From a candidate division WS6 bacterium GW2011_GWE2_33_157 (GTDB lineage: Bacteria; Patescibacteriota; Dojkabacteria; SC72): a stretch of DNA of 36,385 bases. This document shows positions 11,014 through 18,459 of the stretch, in pieces; the stretch's first letter is position 1, and every line of letters begins with the position of its first letter. The notes below the pieces were generated by a model, which saw nothing but the letters and a program-made list of their open reading frames with translations, was not told where the DNA came from and ran no database searches. The position numbers were made by a program, and so were the translations under genes. Location of the stretch: NCBI GenBank assembly GCA_000989675.1, contig LBOT01000002.1:1-36385 (forward strand). The letters are read 5' to 3'.

Positions 11014-12841
11014 CATACTCTTTTCAACCTTTTTCTTTTCTAATTCAGTATTTGCTCAACAAGGATTTCAAGTATACTCAGACTTTTACTATATATGGCA
11101 TGAAGATTATGTCGATTCAACTATATATCTCACAATTACAACAGATGGTAGTTCTAGAGCAATCACCTACTATACAATAACTATACCCGATGAAAATATT
11201 GTCCCTGAGATATATTCAATAAACAGAGATACAAAATTAGATCCAACTATTCATAGAAGAACTTCTGCAACGGATATTGTTGTCGACCTTGATAATTTAC
11301 TCTTAACAAATTCTAAACCTATTACATTAAAAATAACATTTAAAACTCCAGTAAGTGACAAACAGCTCTCTTTAATATCCTCTGTTACAAACACCACTAC
11401 TAGGACATTTAGTTTTACATATCCAAGTTCCAAAGGAGAAATTACTTGGATCTCTGCTCCAATACAAAATATTAAGAGTGTTGGTGATAGTACAGAAGTA
11501 ATTACAACACCTCAAGAAACAAATAGGGTTAATCTGGCATTTGGAGAAGAAATTTTATATAAATTTCAAATAAATAGAAATTTAACAAATAGTGGTGATC
11601 AAATCATATCCTCTGAAATATCTCTTCCACTTAATAATAATAAACAACACATTGTAATTGAGAAAGTGTTACCACAACCAGATAAAAGTTATAAAGATAG
11701 GGATGATAATTACATACTACAATATGAAGTAGCACCACAAAGTAATATAGAGGTGTCTGTTGAAGGGTATCTACTAATGAGTAAATCAACATACGATATT
11801 TCATATCCAGATATAGAAAATTTTGCCCTTTGGGAAATTAAGGATGATTCGTTAAAAAGACACATAAATAGATACTTAAAAGAATATGGTTTAAATATTT
11901 CCGAAAGTTTTTCAAAAATTGATGAATTAACAACAGAAGCAGAGTATGAAGTACTTTATAAAGGTATTTACCAGTATGTAATTACAAATCTAGAACCAAA
12001 CACTCTTACACTAGGCTCTCTTTCAGGTTCTGAACGAATTGGTGGACAACAGGTATTAATAAATCAATCTGTATCTACAAGTGAAGACTATGCAGATGCA
12101 ATAATCTCTCTATATAGATATCACAATATTCCAGCAAGATTAGTAATTGGGTATGTAACTAACATATCACAACACAACTCAGAGGATATATACCACTACT
12201 GGGCAGAATACTATGATAAAACAAAGAAAGATTGGATTCTTGTAGATCCTTTCTTAGAAGATTTCTCTAAAATATCACTCTGGGGTAGAGATATGCCAGA
12301 CCATATATCACTAATATATAGGAATAGTAACCCTAATTCACCAAAGCTCTTCTATTTTACTAAGGAAGATTTTAGCGTAGAAATAGAGAAAGGGATACCA
12401 GAAATAACATATGAATTTGATGCCGATTTCTCATTTACTCCATATAAATTACTTGACCCTTACCTTCAGGGTTCCATTACATTATCAAATAAAGGAAATA
12501 CAATCCTAGACTCATTCTTAATAACAAAATCTAATCCTGAAATAGATAAATATATTGACTATATTGAAAATAACAACCAAGTTGCACTATTACCTGGTCA
12601 GACATATCAAATAAAATTCAATATACCTTCAAATAAAGTTGAGTCAAATATCTTTGCTGTGATAGAAGCATCTAGTGGTACAGAGGTAACTGAAGGAAAA
12701 TATATTGAAAAAGAGATATCATTAATAGATGATAATAACAATCTTAAAATATTCTCAAAATTACTCTCAATATTATTATTCTTCATATCTGCAATTCCTA
12801 TATATTACCTTATAAGGAAATTAGAAAAAAAGAATGGATAA
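10964..12841 (+). CDS. Secreted/membrane transglutaminase-like protein
   Basis: Signal peptide (ILLLSIYSILFSTFFFSNSVFA|QQ), core SEDYADAIISLYRYHNIPARLVIGYV...HYWAEYYDKTKKDWILVDP, C-terminal TM segment. Confidence 0.8.
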   Translation: MRNLNGFLKILLLSIYSILFSTFFFSNSVFAQQGFQVYSDFYYIWHEDYVDSTIYLTITTDGSSRAITYYTITIPDENIVPEIYSINRDTKLDPTIHRRTSATDIVVDLDNLLLTNSKPITLKITFKTPVSDKQLSLISSVTNTTTRTFSFTYPSSKGEITWISAPIQNIKSVGDSTEVITTPQETNRVNLAFGEEILYKFQINRNLTNSGDQIISSEISLPLNNNKQHIVIEKVLPQPDKSYKDRDDNYILQYEVAPQSNIEVSVEGYLLMSKSTYDISYPDIENFALWEIKDDSLKRHINRYLKEYGLNISESFSKIDELTTEAEYEVLYKGIYQYVITNLEPNTLTLGSLSGSERIGGQQVLINQSVSTSEDYADAIISLYRYHNIPARLVIGYVTNISQHNSEDIYHYWAEYYDKTKKDWILVDPFLEDFSKISLWGRDMPDHISLIYRNSNPNSPKLFYFTKEDFSVEIEKGIPEITYEFDADFSFTPYKLLDPYLQGSITLSNKGNTILDSFLITKSNPEIDKYIDYIENNNQVALLPGQTYQIKFNIPSNKVESNIFAVIEASSGTEVTEGKYIEKEISLIDDNNNLKIFSKLLSILLFFISAIPIYYLIRKLEKKNG

Positions 12842-13250
12842 CCAAGTAATAATCACAATTATAATTCTCCTTTTAGTATCCCTACTCTTTGTTGTCGCCT
12901 ACATTAACAGTAAACGGATACCTGAAAAGAGAAAAGATAGAATATTTAAAAAATTAGATGATTTAAAAGATCAAATAAAGGATGGGGATACATTTGCAAT
13001 GAGAGATGCTGTAATTAGATTAGACAATTTACTTAGTAAGGCATTACAGATAAAATACAGAAATGAAAATAGCTGTGGAGATAATCTTAAATTAGCTCGT
13101 AAGCTTTTCAATAAAACAAACTATCAACAACTCTGGGATGTACATAAGTTAAGAAACGATATCGTACATAGCGATAAGAGTGTAACAGAACAAGATGCTT
13201 CAGAAGCATATGATATATATAAAATGGGAATAAACAAGATATTAAGATGA
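12834..13250 (+). CDS. TM-anchored HEPN-like protein
   Basis: N-terminal TM (VIITIIILLLVSLLFVVAYI) then helical domain ending KLRNDIVHSDKSVTEQDASEAYDIYKMGINKIL with an Rx4H motif (RNDIVH). Confidence 0.6.
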   Translation: MDNQVIITIIILLLVSLLFVVAYINSKRIPEKRKDRIFKKLDDLKDQIKDGDTFAMRDAVIRLDNLLSKALQIKYRNENSCGDNLKLARKLFNKTNYQQLWDVHKLRNDIVHSDKSVTEQDASEAYDIYKMGINKILR

Positions 13251-13858
13251 AAATGTTAAAAACAATTACCTTACTAATAACGATAATAATATTTGTATCT
13301 CCAGTTTATGCACAAGAGTTTGAGATTGAAGATGTTACTCAAAGTACTGTAGTTGAAGATGAAGATAATAATACTGTTAAGAGTACCAATAGTTACTTTG
13401 AGTTAGAATTAAAGAGAGGGGTACAAAATCCACTAAATAAGGAAATTCCTCTTACTTTGTATATAACTCCTAAAATTGACTCCCCAAAGACACAAATACT
13501 TTGGAACATACCTTCAACATTTGGTGTAGATATTAAACACAGCGAATTTGTTGATTTAAATAAGGATCAAACATACTCTTTTTCAATCGATGTTAAACCT
13601 GAAAGAACAGGCTCATATGGAATCTCTGTAAACGTAATATCATGGCAATTTGATACAAATTTAACAAATACTGTTAGCTCGACAATAACATTAAGTAAAA
13701 GTCTAATTGTACAACCAGTAGATCCAGAATTTACACTAATCTCATTATTACTTCTACTTGCATTCCTATTAGTTTCAGGAATAGGAATATACCTTTTAGT
13801 AAAAATATCTAAGAAATTATTAATAAAATTGAAAATATGGCTTACTCCTCCCGTTTAA
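13247..13858 (+). CDS. Secreted protein with C-terminal TM anchor
   Basis: Signal peptide (TLLITIIIFVSPVYA|QE), beta-rich middle, TM near the C-terminus. Confidence 0.7.
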   Translation: MKMLKTITLLITIIIFVSPVYAQEFEIEDVTQSTVVEDEDNNTVKSTNSYFELELKRGVQNPLNKEIPLTLYITPKIDSPKTQILWNIPSTFGVDIKHSEFVDLNKDQTYSFSIDVKPERTGSYGISVNVISWQFDTNLTNTVSSTITLSKSLIVQPVDPEFTLISLLLLLAFLLVSGIGIYLLVKISKKLLIKLKIWLTPPV

Positions 13859-14153
13859 GGAGTGATAGTAGCTCTTTTATATCTCTTTCTAATTCATTTT
13901 GCTTACTTTGAATTTTTTCTAAATACTCCTGTGTTAAACTATCTTTTGTTGGAGAAGATATAAAGTAATCAATAGGTCTACCAAGTACATCTCCTAATCT
14001 TTTTAGTAATTCTAGATTGGGATATGATCTTCCAGTCTCATATGAACTAATTGTCTTATCTGATAACCCAACACTTAAACCGAGACCTCTTTGAGATAAC
14101 CTCTTTTCTTCTCTAAGTTTCTTTAATTTTAACCCAAATTCTTTAATAGACAT
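13842..14153 (-). CDS. XRE-family helix-turn-helix regulator
   Basis: LKKLREEKRLSQRGLGLSVGLSDKTISSYETGRSYPNLELLKRLGDVLGRPIDYFI is a classic HTH_3; coiled-coil tail. Confidence 0.95.
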   Translation of the reverse strand: MSIKEFGLKLKKLREEKRLSQRGLGLSVGLSDKTISSYETGRSYPNLELLKRLGDVLGRPIDYFISSPTKDSLTQEYLEKIQSKQNELERDIKELLSLLKREE

Positions 14154-14702
14154 CTACTTTACAAACAGTTCAATTAAATCCTTAATACTTTCCTTTAATC
14201 CCTTTCTCTTTTCACTCTGAGATCTTTTCTCCATATTTGAATTGAAAACATCAAACCCTGCTTCATACTTCTCAATCTTAGATGGTAAATCATATGGATT
14301 TTTAACTTGTTCTCTTAGCTCTAAGATAATGGCATTCTTTTCATTTAACAGATTTTGAGATTGACTAATTTCAGATTTGTAATCATCTATACCTTGTACT
14401 AACTTTTTTTCCGTTATCCTTAAATCTCTTAATTCAGATTCAAGACCAGGTACCTTAGAGGAATTTTCAATAATCTTCTTGTGCTCTTCTGATTTAAGCA
14501 ATTTAATTCTAATTTCATTCTCCTCTAAAACACCATACTTGTAATATGCTAATTCTCTACTACTAGGCTTTCTACCTAATACCTCGTCATATACAGCCTC
14601 AATCATTGGAACTCTTTCTGATGGAGAATCTCTAAATGAACGACTTTGTCCACTACTAAAATCGTCACTCTTTTCTTTAAAAATATCCTCTGCATTTAAC
14701 AT
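14154..14702 (-). CDS. DUF4214-like segment plus coiled-coil protein
   Basis: IEAVYDEVLGRKPSSRELAYYKYGVLEENEIRIKLLKSEEHKKI resembles the DUF4214 LYxxVLgRxPxxxEl...S.EH pattern; coiled coil follows. Confidence 0.55.
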   Translation of the reverse strand: MLNAEDIFKEKSDDFSSGQSRSFRDSPSERVPMIEAVYDEVLGRKPSSRELAYYKYGVLEENEIRIKLLKSEEHKKIIENSSKVPGLESELRDLRITEKKLVQGIDDYKSEISQSQNLLNEKNAIILELREQVKNPYDLPSKIEKYEAGFDVFNSNMEKRSQSEKRKGLKESIKDLIELFVK

Positions 14703-14741
14703 ATCTAATTATACCGTAAATACAAGGAAAAATCAGTAAAA

Positions 14742-14814
14742 AGCGGGAGACGGGACTCGAACCCGCAACCCTCTGTTTGGAAAACAGACATTCTAACCAT
14801 TGAACTACTCCCGC
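14742..14814 (-). tRNA. tRNA-Gly(TCC)
   Basis: Reverse strand GCGGGAGTAGTTCAATGGTTAGAATGTCTGTTTTCCAAACAGAGGGTTGCGGGTTCGAGTCCCGTCTCCCGC; acceptor GCGGGAG/CTCCCGC, anticodon loop TTTCCAA, discriminator U. Confidence 0.96.
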
Positions 14815-14826
14815 AATTAGTTAATT

Positions 14827-15246
14827 CTACTCTGCACTATCCTCTTTTTCAACAGCCTCTCCCTCTACAGGAACTTCTATTTCATCAGTCATATATACAT
14901 CCTTAATATTGTCTATCTTTAATGCTCTTCTTCCAATTCTCTCTCTAAGGAAGAACAATTTAGATTTCTTTACTGTACCTCTTTTAACAATCTCGATCTT
15001 TTCTAACAGATTTGAGTTAAAAGGAACTATTCTTTCTACACCTACTCCGTAAGATATCTTTCTTACTGTTAAGGTTTTACCTAAGCCAGATCCTTTAATA
15101 GAGATAACTACACCAGTAAAAATCTGTATTCTCTCTTTGTTACCCTCTTTAATTTTTAAATGTAACTTCACAGTATCCCCAACCCTTACTAAAGGTCTTT
15201 TTTTGTACTGATCCTTTTCAACTGTGTTAATAATGTTAATATCCAT
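14827..15246 (-). CDS. rplS: 50S ribosomal protein L19
   Basis: VGDTVKLHLKIKEGNKERIQIFTGVVISIKGSGLGKTLTVRKISYGVGVERIVPFNSNLLEKIEIVKRG is L19; acidic C-terminal extension. Confidence 0.97.
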   Translation of the reverse strand: MDINIINTVEKDQYKKRPLVRVGDTVKLHLKIKEGNKERIQIFTGVVISIKGSGLGKTLTVRKISYGVGVERIVPFNSNLLEKIEIVKRGTVKKSKLFFLRERIGRRALKIDNIKDVYMTDEIEVPVEGEAVEKEDSAE

Positions 15247-15332
15247 AGCTATTCTTTTAAAATATAATATCTGCAGTCCGTATTATAGAATAAATTCTTA
15301 AAATATGCCACAATATACAATCAAAAACTGCC

Positions 15333-16868
15333 ATGGACAATAAAAGAAAGGTATTACTCATAATATTAGATGGACTTGGTGCTGCACCTGCAAGTAAAGG
15401 AAATGCTGTAGTTTTGTCTAATCCACAACATTTATCCAAACTTTGGAGTACATGCCCTCATACATATTTACTAGCATCTGGTGAGGCTGTAGGACTTCCA
15501 AACAACGTAAAAGGTAACAGTGAAGTAGGTCATATGAATATTGGAGCAGGAAGAGTTGTAATGCAAACCTTACCAAGAATAAATCATAATATTAAAAGTG
15601 GTCTTTTCTTTAACAACAATATTCTACTTAACGCATTACAATACTCTAAAAAAGCTAATTCCAGAGTACATCTAATAGCTCTTGCTAGTGATGGAGGCGT
15701 ACATTCCCATATTAATCACATACTTTCAACTGTAGAATTCTTTTCTAAAAACAACTTTCAAGGAGAACTTTTTATACATGCTCTTACTGATGGAAGAGAT
15801 ACTCCAACGAATGATGCCATTAGAAACTTAGATATTTTACAAAACTGCTTAAATCAAAATGGTATTGGGAAGATTGCAACTCTCTGTGGAAGAGTATGGG
15901 GTATGGATAGAAACAAAAATTGGGAAAGAACAAAGAAAGCATATGACCTTCTTACACAAAATATTGGAAATAGATGCAGTTCATACAAAGAGTGTTTACT
16001 TGACTCTTACTCAAGAAAGATATCGGATGAATTTATATCACCGACTGTATTAGTAGAAGACAGTAATATAAAGAAAGGAGATACCGTACTTTTTCTAAAT
16101 TTTAGACCAGATAGGGCTTTACAACTAACACAAGCTTTAATTGATACTGAGTTTGATGAATTCCAAAGACAAGATATATACCCAATATATTTTGCAAGTA
16201 TGGTTGAATATAGAAAGAACTTCCCACAAAAAGTACTATTCCCTAAACAATATATATCTCTACCACTAGGAAACATTATTGCATCACACGGTATGAGACA
16301 GTTAAGAATAGCCGAATCAGAAAAATTCCCTCATGTAACATACTTCTTTAATGGTGGAACAAATGTAAAGTACAGTGGAGAAGATAGGATAGAGATACAA
16401 TCTCCTCAAGTACCAACATATGATTTACAACCAGAAATGAGTGCACTTAAAATGACAGATACCCTTATTAAAAGAATACAAGAAAACATATATGACTTTA
16501 CTGTTGTTAATTTTGCAAATCCTGATATGGTTGGACATACAGGAAATATAGAAGCCACGATAAGGGCTGTATCAACAGTAGACGAGTGTGTAAACAGGTT
16601 GGTACAGGAGTTTACAGCAAGAGGGGGAGTCGTAATCATTACTGCAGATCATGGAAATGCAGAAGAGCTAATAAATATTGATACTGATGAAATGGATACT
16701 GAACATTCATATAACCCAGTGCCCTTAATAATTGCAGGTATACAAATGAACTCCATAAAACTCAAATATGGCTCTCTAAGAGATATAAGTCCAACAATAC
16801 TAGACTTAATTGGAATACCAACTACGCCTGAAATGACTGGATCTTCCTTACTTGGTACCTTTTCTTAA
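15333..16868 (+). CDS. gpmI: 2,3-bisphosphoglycerate-independent phosphoglycerate mutase
   Basis: LLIILDGLG, GNSEVGHMNIGAGRVV, HALTDGRDTP, ITADHGNAE, FANPDMVGHTG motifs. Confidence 0.97.
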   Translation: MDNKRKVLLIILDGLGAAPASKGNAVVLSNPQHLSKLWSTCPHTYLLASGEAVGLPNNVKGNSEVGHMNIGAGRVVMQTLPRINHNIKSGLFFNNNILLNALQYSKKANSRVHLIALASDGGVHSHINHILSTVEFFSKNNFQGELFIHALTDGRDTPTNDAIRNLDILQNCLNQNGIGKIATLCGRVWGMDRNKNWERTKKAYDLLTQNIGNRCSSYKECLLDSYSRKISDEFISPTVLVEDSNIKKGDTVLFLNFRPDRALQLTQALIDTEFDEFQRQDIYPIYFASMVEYRKNFPQKVLFPKQYISLPLGNIIASHGMRQLRIAESEKFPHVTYFFNGGTNVKYSGEDRIEIQSPQVPTYDLQPEMSALKMTDTLIKRIQENIYDFTVVNFANPDMVGHTGNIEATIRAVSTVDECVNRLVQEFTARGGVVIITADHGNAEELINIDTDEMDTEHSYNPVPLIIAGIQMNSIKLKYGSLRDISPTILDLIGIPTTPEMTGSSLLGTFS

Positions 16869-17474
16869 CCTTTTGTATATTCCTCTCCCTATATATAAAA
16901 CTACTACAGCTATTAATAATACTAATATTGCATCTTCATACTTTGATACCCATTGACCAACTACTTCCCAACTCCCACCTAGCACATACCCCGTATATGC
17001 CAGAACAGAATTCCATACTAAAGACCCTAGTAAGGTATATATACTAAATATTCCAAAATGCATTTTTGAAACTCCTGCTGGAAAAGATATTAATGTTCTC
17101 ACTATTGGTATTAACCTACCTAAGAACACAATACTATTTCCTCTCTTTTCGAATAGTTTAAATGTATTATCTACATGTGATTTCTCAATGAAAAGATACT
17201 TACCATACCTATTCAAAAACTTAACAAAAAAATCCTCACCTAACCTTCCAATTAAATAAAATGGTAAAGAACCTAAATATGCAGCTACAGTAGCTACAAC
17301 TATTACCACATATATATTCATATGACCAAGTGATGCTACAAAACCAGAGAATGGTAATATTATCTCGCTAGGAATAGGAGCAAAGAAACTCTCAATAAAC
17401 ACAGAGATAAATACTCCCGTATATCCAAATCTTGTAATAATATCTACGAGCCAATCAATAAAAATGGTAATCAT
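16848..17474 (-). CDS. DedA family membrane protein
   Basis: ESFFAPIPSEIILPFSGFVAS, FLGRLIPIVRTLISFPAGVSKM, multiple TMs. Confidence 0.95.
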   Translation of the reverse strand: MITIFIDWLVDIITRFGYTGVFISVFIESFFAPIPSEIILPFSGFVASLGHMNIYVVIVVATVAAYLGSLPFYLIGRLGEDFFVKFLNRYGKYLFIEKSHVDNTFKLFEKRGNSIVFLGRLIPIVRTLISFPAGVSKMHFGIFSIYTLLGSLVWNSVLAYTGYVLGGSWEVVGQWVSKYEDAILVLLIAVVVLYIGRGIYKRLRKGTK

Positions 17475-17491
17475 AAGTGTTTAGTTAAATA

Positions 17492-18025
17492 TTACTCTTC
17501 AGATGATATATTAAATATTACTGTATTACCAACCCCCACCCTATTACTTAAACAGAAATTACCATTTACTTCTAATACATATTTAAATGGTTTCTCAGAT
17601 AATATATTAAGACAGTAATCAGATTCACAAATAGAAAGATTCTCTTTAATATCAACAACATAACCTCTTGAATCTATAAATATCATATCTAATGTAATAT
17701 ACATATCTTTCATCCAAAAAGGTGAAATATCCTCCTCATCCATTATAAACAACATACCATTGTACTCTCCCAGTTCTTTTCTCCCAGATAGCCCATTACT
17801 TCTTGCAAGTACTGTATCAGCAAGTTCAACATTTACAATAATAGTTTTACCATCACTATTAAATATCTCTACTGTATTATCTTTGTTAATCACTTCTTCC
17901 TCGTTCTGCTCTTTGTTCACATCATCTGAAAGCTTAATATCGAATATAGAGAATTTGTTTTGTATAAAGTAGAAAATTGATACTACTAAGAGTATGTATA
18001 AAATCAATTTTAATTGGCTATTCAT
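17492..18025 (-). CDS. DUF192 family protein, N-terminal membrane anchor
   Basis: VELADTVLARSNGLSGRKELGEYNGMLFIMDEEDISPFWMKDMYITLDMIFIDSRGYVVDIKEN matches the DUF192 pattern. Confidence 0.93.
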   Translation of the reverse strand: MNSQLKLILYILLVVSIFYFIQNKFSIFDIKLSDDVNKEQNEEEVINKDNTVEIFNSDGKTIIVNVELADTVLARSNGLSGRKELGEYNGMLFIMDEEDISPFWMKDMYITLDMIFIDSRGYVVDIKENLSICESDYCLNILSEKPFKYVLEVNGNFCLSNRVGVGNTVIFNISSEE

Positions 18026-18075
18026 ATTAATAAATAATATATAAATAAAATAGTATTCTCAAGCTACATAAGGTA

Positions 18076-18104
18076 TTGCTTAAATAGAATAGTAGTAATA
18101 TAAT
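18076..18104 (+). promoter_or_regulatory. Sigma70-like promoter (TTGCTT - 17 nt - TATAAT)
   Basis: -35 TTGCTT at 18076-18081, 17-nt spacer, consensus -10 TATAAT at 18099-18104; predicted start near 18111. Confidence 0.7.
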
Positions 18105-18201
18105 GCTCAGTTCTTTCAAAAGACAATGTGATAAGGATTTTTTTATCATTCACACTGCTTAAAATAGCGTGTTTTAGAATTCATTCCTAAAGGAGGATGA
18201 A

Positions 18202-18312
18202 ATGGGAATACCAAGAATAAGTGATATTGAGAAAAAAGCTTTTGTAGTTTTACTAAAGATGTTCGCAGGTTCATTTCTACTTATACTGTTCCTTAAGGTT
18301 CTTTTCGGTTAG
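18202..18312 (+). CDS. 36-aa predicted membrane micro-protein (below ORF-track cutoff)
   Basis: ATG preceded by AAAGGAGG 5 nt upstream; translation MGIPRISDIEKKAFVVLLKMFAGSFLLILFLKVLFG*, hydrophobic C-terminal half. Confidence 0.65.
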   Translation: MGIPRISDIEKKAFVVLLKMFAGSFLLILFLKVLFG

Positions 18313-18324
18313 TTTCTTTCAAAT

Positions 18325-18365
18325 CCAAGTCTGGTAACTAGACAATCTATTTTTACCAGACTTGG
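18325..18365 (+). terminator. 12-bp hairpin downstream of the micro-ORF (terminator or structured 3' end)
   Basis: CCAAGTCTGGTA (18325-18336) / TACCAGACTTGG (18354-18365), perfect; T-run ATATTTTT further downstream at about 18385-18392. Confidence 0.55.
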
Positions 18366-18459
18366 TACCTCTTTAAAACACGCTATATTTTTCCAATAAT
18401 AGACAATCAAAAATATATAATGTACAATGCAGACGCCATAAATTTGCATTTTAAAATAT

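Larger units (their letters stand above)
18165..18385. repeat. 12-bp perfect inverted repeat enclosing the micro-ORF
   Basis: TAGCGTGTTTTA at 18165-18176 and TAAAACACGCTA at 18374-18385 are exact reverse complements. Confidence 0.85.

Noticed and set aside
18165-18385. Micro-ORF locus as a MITE/IS remnant bounded by 12-bp terminal inverted repeats
   Set aside because: No target-site duplication is evident next to the arms, and the promoter lies outside them; RNA structure seems more economical, though not excluded.
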